From PALSA-350 sp963834205 (GTDB lineage Bacteria > Acidobacteriota > Terriglobia > Terriglobales > Acidobacteriaceae), in the NCBI GenBank assembly GCA_963834205.1, contig CAWIBI010000082.1, positions 1 to 64,000 on the forward strand: a stretch of DNA of 64,000 nt, written 5' to 3'. The notes beneath the pieces were generated by a model. It made no database searches, was not told where the DNA came from, and was given only the letters and a program-made list of their open reading frames with translations. Position numbers and translations under genes: made by a program. Within the stretch, counting starts at the first letter, position 1. Every line of letters starts with the position of its first letter. This document shows, piece by piece, positions 10,385 through 18,444 of the stretch.

Positions 10385-11614
10385 TTACAACGGCGTCACC
10401 ACCGCTTCCTTCTTGGGAATCTTGTTCAAAAACTCCTCGCCGGTCTTGATGTGCTGGTCTACCAGCCGAGCAGGCGTGTGCGCCAGCCACTCAGCAGCCG
10501 AGATGTCCTGATAAGTCCCAATCGGAAACACTTCTAAAAACACAAGATCTTCCGTCCCCATATTCTCGATGTAGTGTGGCCGCGACATCCTGATGTACCC
10601 CACATCCCCTGCCTGAAAGTCAAAGGTCCTCGCCTTCCCTCCTGCCTGGAAGACGGTCATGCGTCCTTTACCGCTGACGTAGTACTGCCATTCGTCGGCG
10701 AGCGGATGCCAGTGCAGCTCGCGCATTCCGCCGGGCTTCAGCCGCACAATCGCCGCCGCGATGTTGGTAGCAGGAAAGTTTTTCTTCTCCACGATGCGCA
10801 CCTCTCCGCCCGCTCTCACCTTGGTCGGCGGCATGGTGCTCGCTCTGAAAACAAAATCTCCATCGATCGCTCCCGTACCCTCTGCTGCCGCCTTCTGCTC
10901 CTCCGCCAGGGGCCGCGGCAGGTCAGCCGCAAAGATGAACAGCTCCCGTTTAGGAATGTTGTCGAAGGTCGACTCAGCCACCGCGAAGTTCTTCGCCAGT
11001 ACATCCTTCGGCGTGTGCTTGAACCAATCGGTCAATAGAAACGTCTCGAACTCGTTAAAACTTCCGTCGTTGAATACCAGCAGGAACTTGCATCCATCCG
11101 GTCCCAGCCCCTGGATGGAGTGTGGAATACCACCGGGAAACAGCCACAGATCGCCCGCGGTCACGTCGTTGACAAAGCTGCGTCCCTCCGCGTCCACGGC
11201 GGTGATCCGCGCATTGCCATAGATCATGAATGCCCATTCCGCGCTGGTGTGCCAATGCAACTCACGAACACCGCCGGAGACGAGCCGCATCTCTACGCCG
11301 GCCATGGTCTTCGAGATGGGCAATTCCCTCTCGGTAACCTGGCGGGTCCATCCGCCATTCTCGATCCGTTTGTGCGCCAGCGCGAAAGAATACTTGAACG
11401 GCTCGACCGTGCCGTTATCCGTCTCCGGCGACCACACCGAGCTCGGATTCTCCGCATCGAGCGCGGTATTGTTCTCTCCCGGCTGCTCCTCATTGGGTTG
11501 ATTGTGATCCTGCTGTGCGTGCGCCAGTGGCGCGATCGCGGCGCCCGCCAATGCGGCCCCACTCACCCCCAGAAACCTGCGTCGCGTCGGCACCCGTGAA
11601 GAATCCTCAGACAT
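10385..11614 (-). CDS. TAT-exported bicupin, oxalate decarboxylase family
   Basis: Predicted Mn-dependent bicupin converting oxalate to formate and CO2 outside the cytoplasm. A twin-arginine signal (TRRRFLGVSGAALAGAAIAP, then AHA) starts the protein. Each cupin has its metal motif: ELHWHTSAEWAFMIYG and ELHWHPLADEWQYYVSG. The lid loop of the N-terminal site reads GSFNEFETFLLTDW where Bacillus OxdC has SENST; the catalytic Glu is kept, favouring decarboxylase over oxidase. ATG 11614 is chosen because GAGGGG lies 9 bases upstream; the in-frame ATG at 11623 would abut that site. It follows ManD by 24 bp and is probably the last gene of the SDR-ManD-bicupin operon, which links it to sugar-acid use. 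Confidence 0.85.
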   Translation of the reverse strand: MSEDSSRVPTRRRFLGVSGAALAGAAIAPLAHAQQDHNQPNEEQPGENNTALDAENPSSVWSPETDNGTVEPFKYSFALAHKRIENGGWTRQVTERELPISKTMAGVEMRLVSGGVRELHWHTSAEWAFMIYGNARITAVDAEGRSFVNDVTAGDLWLFPGGIPHSIQGLGPDGCKFLLVFNDGSFNEFETFLLTDWFKHTPKDVLAKNFAVAESTFDNIPKRELFIFAADLPRPLAEEQKAAAEGTGAIDGDFVFRASTMPPTKVRAGGEVRIVEKKNFPATNIAAAIVRLKPGGMRELHWHPLADEWQYYVSGKGRMTVFQAGGKARTFDFQAGDVGYIRMSRPHYIENMGTEDLVFLEVFPIGTYQDISAAEWLAHTPARLVDQHIKTGEEFLNKIPKKEAVVTPL

Positions 11615-11638
11615 AGCCAGCATCCCCTCGGTCTCAGC

Positions 11639-12847
11639 TTACCAGTGAAACAGGGTGCCATCTTCCTTGCGATTGACCGGCAGATAAGCCCGCTGGTACG
11701 GGAAAGCTGCCGCGAGATCCTCCCTGATATCGACTCCTAGACCAGGTTCATCTCCGGGGTACATGTAGCCCTCGCGCAAGGTATACGCATGGGGAAACGT
11801 CTCGTCCGCCTGCGGGGGATGCAGCATGTGTTCCTGGATACCAAAATTGTTGATAGCGATGTCCAGATGCAGCGCCGCGGCCATACAGATGGGAGACATG
11901 TCGCTCGCCCCGTGGCTGCCGGTCTGCACATGATAAAGCGCGGCGAAATCCGCTGCCTTCTTCATCGCGGTAAGACCGCCGCCGTGGACCACGCTCATGC
12001 GCAGGTAGTCGATGAGCTGCTCGCGGATGAGTTGTTCCGCATCCCAGATGGTGTTAAATACCTCGCCCACGGCCAGCGGAGTCGTGGTGTGCTTGCGGAT
12101 GAGCCGAAAGCCATCCTGCAATTCCGCTACGACCGGATCTTCCAGCCAAAAGAGATGATACGGTTCCAGCTCCTTGCCCAGGCGCGCCGCCTCGATGGGA
12201 GTGAGCCGGTGGTGCACATCGTGCAGCAAATGCAGCTCATCTCCAAGCGTATTGCGCAGCGCCTCAAATAGCTTGGGTACGTGGCGCAGATACTTCTCCG
12301 TGGACCATAAACTCTCAGAGGGAAGACCGCGCTCGGCCGGCTCATAGTATTTGTTATCTTTCGGCACACCGTAGGTGGACTTGAGGCCGGGGATCCCACT
12401 CTGCGCGCGAATCGCGATATAACCCATGGCCCGGTACCGCTCCACCTCATCCACCGTCTCCGCGATATCGTGCCCGGTGGCGTGGGCATAAACCATAACC
12501 CCGGTGCGGCTCTTGCCCCCGAGCAGGTTATACACCGGCACGCCGAGTGCTTTCCCTTTGATATCCCACAGCGCCATATCGATGGCCGCGATGGCGGTCA
12601 TGGTCACTGGCCCGCGCCGCCAGTAGGCGCCCCTGTAAAAATAATGCCAGATATCTTCCGTCTGAAACGGATCGCGCCCGATCAGGCAAGGCACAAGATG
12701 ATCTTGCAGATAGCTCACTACGGCCAGCTCGCGTCCGTTCAAAGTCGCGTCGCCCAGACCGTAAATGCCTTGGTCGGTTTCAATCTTCAGGGTCACAAAA
12801 TTACGGCCCGGACAACACACAATCACCTTGGCGCTGACAATTTTCAT
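11639..12847 (-). CDS. manD: D-mannonate dehydratase (enolase superfamily, ManD/RspA type)
   Basis: Cytosolic Mg-dependent dehydratase of the mandelate racemase/enolase superfamily, predicted to turn D-mannonate into 2-keto-3-deoxygluconate in hexuronate catabolism. The N-terminal capping domain starts MKIVSAKVIVCCPGRNFVTL. The barrel shows the ManD-type signatures VYAHATGHDIAE, IRAQSGIPGLKSTYGV, HLLHDVHHRLTPIEAARLGK (metal Asp and His), FWLEDPV (metal Glu), VGEVFNTIWD (metal Glu) and GSHGASDMSPICMAA (catalytic His). The length of 402 matches the family. It starts directly after the SDR stop (TAG then ATG), so the two are translationally coupled. Some relatives are inactive or act on D-gluconate, so specificity is inferred. 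Confidence 0.85.
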   Translation of the reverse strand: MKIVSAKVIVCCPGRNFVTLKIETDQGIYGLGDATLNGRELAVVSYLQDHLVPCLIGRDPFQTEDIWHYFYRGAYWRRGPVTMTAIAAIDMALWDIKGKALGVPVYNLLGGKSRTGVMVYAHATGHDIAETVDEVERYRAMGYIAIRAQSGIPGLKSTYGVPKDNKYYEPAERGLPSESLWSTEKYLRHVPKLFEALRNTLGDELHLLHDVHHRLTPIEAARLGKELEPYHLFWLEDPVVAELQDGFRLIRKHTTTPLAVGEVFNTIWDAEQLIREQLIDYLRMSVVHGGGLTAMKKAADFAALYHVQTGSHGASDMSPICMAAALHLDIAINNFGIQEHMLHPPQADETFPHAYTLREGYMYPGDEPGLGVDIREDLAAAFPYQRAYLPVNRKEDGTLFHW

Positions 12848-13624
12848 CTATTGATTGACTCCGCTGGCAAGAAATCCGCCGTCGATCACGAGAATCTCTC
12901 CGGTTACATAGGAAGCAGCATCCGAAACCAGGTAGATAGCGCCCCCGGTAATCTCATCCGTCTCTCCAAATCGCTTCATGGGCGTCCGCGTCTTGAGCTC
13001 TTGGCCGCGGCCGGTGTGGAGAACCAGCTCGCGATTCAGTGCGGTAGGAAAAATGCCGGGAGCGATTGCGTTCACGCAGATCTTATAAGGTGCAAATTCG
13101 ATTGCCAGCTGCTTCGTCAACCCGCCGACTCCCGCCTTGCTCACACCATAAGCGGCGACCTGGGTGAAGGCGACGAAGGTGGTAAGCGAGGCAATGTTCA
13201 GGATCTTTCCAAAGCCCTGGCCGATCATCGTCCTGCCGAAGATCTGGCAGGCGCGCCAGGTACCGCTCAGGTTGATGTCGAGCACACGGTTCCAGTCCTC
13301 TTCGGAGCACTCCAGCGCCGGGGTCTTGAAGGTGATGCCCGCGGCGTTTACCAGAATGTCTACTTTTCCAAAAGCGTCCAGAACCTTGCGCTGCAGCAGC
13401 TCAATGGAAGCGCGGTCGCGAACATCCACGGTTGCACGCAGGGAGCGCAGCCCTAAGCTCTCGATTTCCTTGGCAACGCGCAGCGTCTCCTCCTCACGGC
13501 GAGAGGCTGCCACCACGTCGGCCCCGGCCTCTGCGAGCCCCAGCGCAATGGCCTTGCCCAGGCCAGACGTACCGCCGATTACCACTGCGCACTTTCCTTC
13601 GAGATCGAAGCGTTTGGTCCCCAA
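12848..13624 (-). CDS. SDR-family oxidoreductase, likely sugar-acid dehydrogenase
   Basis: Classical short-chain dehydrogenase with NAD(P) motif VVIGGTSGLGKAIALGLAEA, NNAG-equivalent NAAGITFKT, catalytic Ser in NIASLTTF and YxxxK in AYGVSKAG. It is 258 residues, normal length. It resembles gluconate 5-dehydrogenase and 2-deoxygluconate 3-dehydrogenase-type enzymes. Being first in an operon directly before ManD, the plausible job is reducing fructuronate to mannonate (a non-homologous stand-in for UxuB) or an equivalent uronate step; that is inference from context. Divergent from the MFS transporter across a 101-bp shared promoter region. Confidence 0.8.
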   Translation of the reverse strand: MGTKRFDLEGKCAVVIGGTSGLGKAIALGLAEAGADVVAASRREEETLRVAKEIESLGLRSLRATVDVRDRASIELLQRKVLDAFGKVDILVNAAGITFKTPALECSEEDWNRVLDINLSGTWRACQIFGRTMIGQGFGKILNIASLTTFVAFTQVAAYGVSKAGVGGLTKQLAIEFAPYKICVNAIAPGIFPTALNRELVLHTGRGQELKTRTPMKRFGETDEITGGAIYLVSDAASYVTGEILVIDGGFLASGVNQ

Positions 13625-13725
13625 TGTTTACTCCTCGATGCGATTTAAGTACGATGATCCCGCAGCTTATCATGAGCAGCCGTATCGGCGGAGAAGGCTG
13701 CCAAGGTGCTAACCTTCAACCACGA

Positions 13726-14994
13726 ATGGCTGCCATGAGTTCCACGACCGACCGATCGAATCTGCGCTGGGTGGTTTGCGGCCTGCTGTTTCTGGCGACG
13801 ACCATCAATTATATGGATCGCTCCGCGCTCAGCCTGGTTGAGCCCATCCTCAAGCACCTGCTGGGCGGCGACCAGGACCTGGCTCTTTACAACAGGCGCT
13901 ACAGCGACATCGTCAACAGCTTCATCCTTGCCTATGGTCTCGGCTTCCTGGTTGCGGGGCGGGTTGTCGACCGCATCGGGGTAAAGAAGGGATATGCCTT
14001 GGCCATCGGCCTGTGGGCGCTGGCCTCGATCAGCCATGCCTTTGCCCGAACTGCGCTGGGCTTTGGAATTGCCCGTTTTGCGCTGGGCCTGGGCGAGTCC
14101 GGCAACTTCCCTTCCGCGCTCAAAGCGACCGCCGATTGGTTTCCCACCGAGGAGCGCGCGCTGGGCACCGGCATCTTCAATTCCGGAACCAGCGCTGGCG
14201 CACTGATTGCTCCGCTGCTCATACCCTTTGTCGCCTATCACTATGGCTGGCAGGCAGCCTTCTTCACCACGGGCAGCCTCGGCCTCTTGTGGCTTATCGT
14301 TTGGCTGTTGTTTCCCTACGACCGGCTGCACTCGAAATTTGGTAAGGCGGCGGCTTCGGTTTCGTTCAGCGTGCCGCCGGCGACGTACAGGTCTCTCCTG
14401 GTTAGCCGCGGCACCTGGAGATTTGCGTTCTCCAAGGGATGTACCGACGCGATCTGGTGGTTTTATCTCTTCTGGTTGCCCAAGTACTTCAACGAGCGCT
14501 TCCATGTGGACATGAAGAACCTCGGGCCGCCGCTGATCATTGTGTACGTGGGGGCAACGGTGGGAAGCATTGCCGGGGGCTGGCTTGCGGGTTATTACAT
14601 CCGCCGCGGGCACTCGGTAAGGATGGGAAGACGATTCGCCATGTTCGTCTGTGCGCTTTGTGCTGCCCCGGTGGCGCTGGTTCCCTTTGTTCATCCTTTG
14701 TGGCAGGCGATTGCTCTCTTATGCCTGGCAACCGCCGCGCACCAGGGCTGGTCTTCCAATCTTCTTTCGACGCCTTCAGACATGTTTCCGTCGAGTTCCG
14801 TCGGCACGGTCGTGGGGATTGGGGGAGCGGTTGGCGCCGCCGGCAGTGTGCTCTTCACATTCTTAGTGGGGATCCTATGGACAAACCATGCGCTGCTCAT
14901 TTTTTTCGCCGCCGGATCCGCCTATCTGCTCACGCTGTTCGCCTTTCAGTGGCGAGCGCCCGCGCAGGTTGCAGAACAAGTCTCTGCGGATTGA
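13726..14994 (+). CDS. MFS transporter, hexuronate/ACS-family type
   Basis: Twelve-helix inner-membrane symporter of the anion:cation symporter group. After a short cytosolic start, helix 1 carries WVVCGLLFLATTINYMDRSA, the ExuT/GudP-style INYMDR motif, and the loop after helix 2 is GRVVDRIGVKKGYA. A central cytosolic loop lies around PYDRLHSKFGKAAASVSF and helices continue to the C-terminus. Length 422 is typical. ATG 13726 is used; ATG 13735, three codons on, is equally possible. Divergent from the SDR-ManD-bicupin operon, which supports uptake of a hexuronate such as galacturonate or glucuronate. Confidence 0.82.
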   Translation: MAAMSSTTDRSNLRWVVCGLLFLATTINYMDRSALSLVEPILKHLLGGDQDLALYNRRYSDIVNSFILAYGLGFLVAGRVVDRIGVKKGYALAIGLWALASISHAFARTALGFGIARFALGLGESGNFPSALKATADWFPTEERALGTGIFNSGTSAGALIAPLLIPFVAYHYGWQAAFFTTGSLGLLWLIVWLLFPYDRLHSKFGKAAASVSFSVPPATYRSLLVSRGTWRFAFSKGCTDAIWWFYLFWLPKYFNERFHVDMKNLGPPLIIVYVGATVGSIAGGWLAGYYIRRGHSVRMGRRFAMFVCALCAAPVALVPFVHPLWQAIALLCLATAAHQGWSSNLLSTPSDMFPSSSVGTVVGIGGAVGAAGSVLFTFLVGILWTNHALLIFFAAGSAYLLTLFAFQWRAPAQVAEQVSAD

Positions 14995-15055
14995 AACGGA
15001 TTTGAGCAAAAGGTGGCTTATCCATTGGGAAGAATAATGATTGTGCTTGACGTTC

Positions 15056-15073
15056 TATCCCAGAAGTGGGATA
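15056..15073. promoter_or_regulatory. Palindromic operator of the toxin-antitoxin pair
   Basis: Perfect inverted repeat TATCCCA-GAAG-TGGGATA ends five bases before the toxin start. A TTGACG at 15047-15052 sits 17 bases before GATAAA at 15070-15075, so the palindrome would cover the spacer and -10 of that promoter. This fits autorepression by the HTH antitoxin. With this promoter the transcript would start about at the toxin ATG, so the message may be nearly leaderless. Confidence 0.55.
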
Positions 15074-15077
15074 AATA

Positions 15078-15479
15078 ATGACACGGAAACCCGCGCTGGG
15101 CGAAAGGCCGCTTTACTGGATTCGATCGTCGCTGAAGGACGTGACTCGTTTCCCTGCCGAAGTGCAGCGGAGCTTGGGATTTGCCCTGAGCGCAGCTCAA
15201 TATGGCGGCAAACATTTCTCAGCAAAGCCTTGGAAAGGCGGAGGACCAGGAGTTCTGGAGGTCGTAAAAGACTACGATGGGGACACGTACAGAGCGATTT
15301 ACACTGTCCGTTTTTCAAATGCCGTCTACGTGTTGCACGCTTTTCAGAAGAAATCGCCGCGCGGGATAGAGACCCGGCAATCCGATATCGCTTTGGTCAA
15401 GGAACGTCTGAAAATAGCACAGCAAGACTATGAGGAGAAACATGCCAAGAGAAGCTGGAGGCAAAGTCATTCGAAGTAG
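15078..15479 (+). CDS. HigB/Gp49-like toxin
   Basis: Small RelE-superfamily protein of the phage-derived Gp49-like type, predicted ribosome-dependent mRNA interferase. Core motifs are VTRFPAEVQRSLGFALSAAQ, KPWKGGGPGVLEVVKDYDGD, TYRAIYTVRF and YVLHAFQKKSPRGIETRQSD, the usual KKxxxT-like end. The family is normally ~110-120 residues; here 133, with extra residues at both ends. Toxin comes first and overlaps the antitoxin start by 38 bp, the order usual for higBA-type loci. The host target and activity are inferred from family. Confidence 0.8.
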   Translation: MTRKPALGERPLYWIRSSLKDVTRFPAEVQRSLGFALSAAQYGGKHFSAKPWKGGGPGVLEVVKDYDGDTYRAIYTVRFSNAVYVLHAFQKKSPRGIETRQSDIALVKERLKIAQQDYEEKHAKRSWRQSHSK

Positions 15480-15774
15480 CGGCAATGTTTTTGCCGATAT
15501 GGGCTTGCCGGACGCGGTTGAACTAGACACGAAGGCACGTCTCGGAGCAGCCATCAATCTGATCGTCGAGCGGAAGCGTCTTACGCAGGTCGAAGTCGCA
15601 ACCGCGCTCGGCGTCAATCAGCCAAAGGTTTCTGCTTTGTTGCATTTCAAGCTGGAAGGCTTTTCCGTCGAGCGGCTCATGAACTTCCTTGTGGCACTCG
15701 GCCAGGACGTGGAGATCGTTGTCAAAGATAAGCCCCGTTCCCGGTCAGCTCGCATTGCTGTCAAAGCGGCCTGA
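15442..15774 (+). CDS. XRE-family antitoxin (HigA type)
   Basis: Helix-turn-helix antitoxin that should neutralise the preceding toxin and repress the operon. The HTH is LTQVEVATALGVNQPKVSAL, followed by the conserved LLHFKLEGFSVERLMNFLVA and GQDVEIVVKDKP. ATG 15442 is chosen because GGAGAAAC lies just upstream; the ATG at 15430 lacks a site. The gene lies inside the end of the toxin gene. The 110-residue length is typical. Confidence 0.82.
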   Translation: MPREAGGKVIRSSGNVFADMGLPDAVELDTKARLGAAINLIVERKRLTQVEVATALGVNQPKVSALLHFKLEGFSVERLMNFLVALGQDVEIVVKDKPRSRSARIAVKAA

Positions 15775-15791
15775 CTACGTCAGCTATCCCG

Positions 15792-17201
15792 TCAACGCGC
15801 CCACAACCGTTTCACCATGGATCCCGCACGCTGCTCGATGGCCGCCATCGCATCCAGGATCACGTCCTCGCGGAAGCGCCGGCCCACTACCTGAACGCCT
15901 GCCGGCAGACCTTCCACTAAGTCGACCGGCACGAAACCAGCGGGCAGTCCCAGATAGTTGATGCCATAGATGTACACCGCCGCATCCCACATATCTTTTA
16001 TGGACTGGTAACCCTGCGCATCGTAGTTCCACGGATACAGCGGCCGCATCAACAAAGGGGTCAGCACCAATGGGTAAGCATCGAGAAACACATTCCACGC
16101 GCGCATCATGCGCGTTCGGTCGCCGAGACCGGCGCGATAGTCGTCAAGCTCCAGAATCTTGCCCATCTCGTAATACCACTCAAAGATGCTGCGTATATCG
16201 TCGCTTCCAACCCGGTCGACGGTGGGACCGAGTGTTGCCTTAAGTTCTGTGAGCAGCACGGTGAACCAACCGCGCGCCGGCTCCATGATCGATGGCGGTT
16301 CGACCGCAACCACCTCGTACCCAGCGTCGCTCAGGAAACCGGCCGCCCGGTCAACCAACTCGACGATGCCGGCGTGTATCTCGTATCCATGACCATTGCG
16401 TGTGACCGCAACGCGAATTGGTTTTTGCAAGGCCTCGCCATCAAAGGGCGCGGGCACCCACCATGGATCCCGCACATCCCCGCCCGCCATCACCCGCGTG
16501 GCCAGACGCACATCGGCCACCGTGCGGGCAATCGCGCCTTGCACCGAGGTGAGCTGCATCAGCAGGCCGCGCTCCACCGATGCCGAAGGGTTGAACGCAG
16601 GGACGCGCCCCGGGGTAGGCTTGATCGTCGCCACGCCATTGGCGAACGCGGGAACGCGCAGCGAGCCGCCAATGTCGTTGCCGTGATGGATCGCGCCGAA
16701 GCCCGCAGCGGCCGCAGCCCCAGCGCCGCCCGAAGATCCGCCTGGAGAAGCATCAGTATGCCACGGGTTCCAGGTACGACCGTGCAACGGGTTCACGGTA
16801 GTCAAGCGCATGGAGACCTCGGGCGTATTGGTGCGGCCCACGACAATGGCGCCGGCCCGGCGCAGGTTGCGCACAATCGGTGAATCGCCGGGCGCGATCA
16901 GATTGGCCGACGCAGGCAGCCCATTGGTGTTCGCCTGCCCCTCGACGTCTACATTCACCTTGATGGTCACTGGAACACCGAACAGCGGTCCTGGTTCGGT
17001 AAGTTGTTTGAGCGCGCGATCGGCGGCCGCGGCCTCGGCGAGCGCCGGATCGGTAAGGTCCGTTACGATGGCGTTCAGCCTGGGATTCAAGGCACGGATG
17101 CGTTCAACAACCGATGCCATCACCTCGGAACACGAAAACTGCTTCTCCCGAATCCCTGCGGCGACGTCGACCGCGCTTTTCTGCCACAACTCCTCGCCCA
17201 T
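15792..17201 (-). CDS. Amidase signature family enzyme
   Basis: Cytosolic amide hydrolase with the Ser-cisSer-Lys triad: Lys in GVPVTIKVNVD, the Gly/Ser-rich signature DASPGGSSGGAGAAAAAGFG, and the nucleophile Ser in NDIGGSLRVPAFANG. Length 469 is typical. The C-terminal half (PLLMRPLYPWNYDAQGYQSI, GINYLGLPAGFVPVDLVEGL, PAGVQVVGRRFREDVIL) matches indole-acetamide or acylamide amidases rather than GatA, and no gatB or gatC is nearby. Substrate unknown. It ends 18 bp from the antitoxin gene, convergently. Confidence 0.85.
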   Translation of the reverse strand: MGEELWQKSAVDVAAGIREKQFSCSEVMASVVERIRALNPRLNAIVTDLTDPALAEAAAADRALKQLTEPGPLFGVPVTIKVNVDVEGQANTNGLPASANLIAPGDSPIVRNLRRAGAIVVGRTNTPEVSMRLTTVNPLHGRTWNPWHTDASPGGSSGGAGAAAAAGFGAIHHGNDIGGSLRVPAFANGVATIKPTPGRVPAFNPSASVERGLLMQLTSVQGAIARTVADVRLATRVMAGGDVRDPWWVPAPFDGEALQKPIRVAVTRNGHGYEIHAGIVELVDRAAGFLSDAGYEVVAVEPPSIMEPARGWFTVLLTELKATLGPTVDRVGSDDIRSIFEWYYEMGKILELDDYRAGLGDRTRMMRAWNVFLDAYPLVLTPLLMRPLYPWNYDAQGYQSIKDMWDAAVYIYGINYLGLPAGFVPVDLVEGLPAGVQVVGRRFREDVILDAMAAIEQRAGSMVKRLWAR

Positions 17202-17408
17202 GATGGAGTCTCCTCAGCCGGACTATTCCGCCGGCCACGCTGCCTCCGCCTCCCAAGGGACAGATTCATCGCGTGACTGCGGTTGCCTCGCATAGCCTGC
17301 GCGGTCGCGCTGCTCACTGGAACGTATTTCTAACCTCCTGCGGTGTTCGCGCAGTGCTTCACGAGTCCACACTATAATCCACATCAGAAATCACCTGGAT
17401 GAATTGAG

Positions 17409-17452
17409 GGTGCCCCATTCAAGCCTTCTTTTGGCTTGAGTGGGGTAGTTCC
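17409..17452 (+). repeat. REP palindrome, copy 1
   Basis: A 44-base imperfect hairpin: CCCCATTCAAGCC pairs with GGCTTGAGTGGGG around an 8-base loop, followed by TAGTTCC. Four copies exist in the window (also 17982-18025, 29425-29468, 32673-32715). Copy 1 overlaps the 3' end of the transposase gene and supplies its stop codon. Confidence 0.85.
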
Positions 17453-17970
17453 ACAGGTTGACAGAGTCTCCCTGCTGCTCGTTCGCGTTTCATGGCGGCC
17501 CACTGGGATTCAATACCCACGCGTCCTTCGATCCCCAGCGCATAGTGTCGAAAACTGCTCCACTCCCAGTCTTCAGGGCGCTCGCACAACCCCCGTTTTA
17601 CCGGGTTGCGGTGAACATAGCGAAGCTTTTCCGCGAACTGCTGCGGGCTGCGGATATTGAAGTCATAATATCGCGTTAGCCAGAAGTGTTCTCCCTGGCT
17701 GATCAATCGCCGCGACACTCCTTGTTTTAGCGATTTGAGCGCATCGGCGAGGGTCTTACACTGTGGTTCTCCAGTAACCAAGTGGACATGCACGGGCATC
17801 ACGACATACCCATAGATAAGGAGGCCGAAGCTCCCTCGGACGCGCTCCAGCGCAGTTTCAAACGTTTGCTTGCTTTTATTCGTCGTGAACAACGGGCGGC
17901 GACGATAGCAACTGAACGTAATGAAATGGCTTTGTCCGGATTCCTGAAACCGTTGCAGACTCCAAGGCAC
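17419..17970 (-). CDS. REP-associated tyrosine transposase (RAYT, IS200-like Y1)
   Basis: Single-domain HUH nuclease-type transposase thought to mobilise REP palindromes. Motifs are the opening SGQSHFITFSCYRRRPLF, the HUH motif in YGYVVMPVHVHLVTGEP, SLKQGVSRRLI, and the tyrosine helix EKLRYVHRNPVKRGLCERPE followed by DWEWSSFRHYALG. It starts at GTG 17970 (CCTTGGAGT follows). The last nine residues (LPHSSQKKA) and the stop are encoded by REP copy 1, and copy 2 lies just upstream in inverted orientation, so the gene is framed by its own presumed substrates. Length 183 is normal for the family. Confidence 0.88.
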   Translation of the reverse strand: MPWSLQRFQESGQSHFITFSCYRRRPLFTTNKSKQTFETALERVRGSFGLLIYGYVVMPVHVHLVTGEPQCKTLADALKSLKQGVSRRLISQGEHFWLTRYYDFNIRSPQQFAEKLRYVHRNPVKRGLCERPEDWEWSSFRHYALGIEGRVGIESQWAAMKRERAAGRLCQPVELPHSSQKKA

Positions 17971-17981
17971 GAGGTCTTCTT

Positions 17982-18025
17982 AACTACCCCACTCAAGCCA
18001 AAAGAAGGCTTGAATGGGGCACCCT
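17982..18025 (-). repeat. REP palindrome, copy 2
   Basis: Inverted copy of the REP hairpin, upstream of the transposase. Stem and loop match copy 1 almost exactly, including the AAAAGAAGG loop region, consistent with both having been placed together with the transposase. Confidence 0.85.
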
Positions 18026-18096
18026 CTCTATTACTTCGCCGAACTTTCCTGTTGTTTTCCCAAAGGACCTGTGTCACACTTCTGTTGGGAACCTAA

Positions 18097-18444
18097 ATGA
18101 AACAGAAAAAAGACGTCCTGCAAGGTACGTTGGCCTTAATGGTCCTCAAGACTCTCGATGTCCTCGGCCCTCTGCACGGCTATGGAATTGCCCGCCGCAT
18201 CGAGCAGATCAGCGGAGATCTGCTTGCCGTAAATCAAGGCACCCTCTATCCGGTGCTCCTGAAGCTGGAGCAAGAAGGCTCCATCGCCTCCGACTGGGGA
18301 GCCTCGGAGAATAACCGCCGTGCGCGCTTCTACCGGCTCACCCGCGAAGGCCGCAAGCAGTTGCAGGTCGAAACCAACGATTGGCAACAAACGGCAGCCA
18401 TCATAGGCCGCTTCTTCGAAGCCAAAGCGGAGGATCTATCATGA
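18097..18444 (+). CDS. PadR-family transcriptional regulator
   Basis: Winged-helix repressor: KKDVLQGTLALMVLKTLDVL, GPLHGYGIARRIEQISGD, VNQGTLYPVLLKLEQEG and RARFYRLTREGRKQL are the standard PadR core, then a short C-terminal dimerisation helix. Its stop overlaps the permease start by ATGA, so the two are translationally coupled. Acidobacteria carry many such PadR-ADOP pairs; the regulator probably controls its own operon in answer to an unknown small molecule. Confidence 0.9.
   Translation: MKQKKDVLQGTLALMVLKTLDVLGPLHGYGIARRIEQISGDLLAVNQGTLYPVLLKLEQEGSIASDWGASENNRRARFYRLTREGRKQLQVETNDWQQTAAIIGRFFEAKAEDLS

Noticed and set aside
17782..18096. Plus-strand open frame covering the transposase start
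   Set aside because: Antisense to the RAYT gene and running through REP copy 2; no ribosome site.
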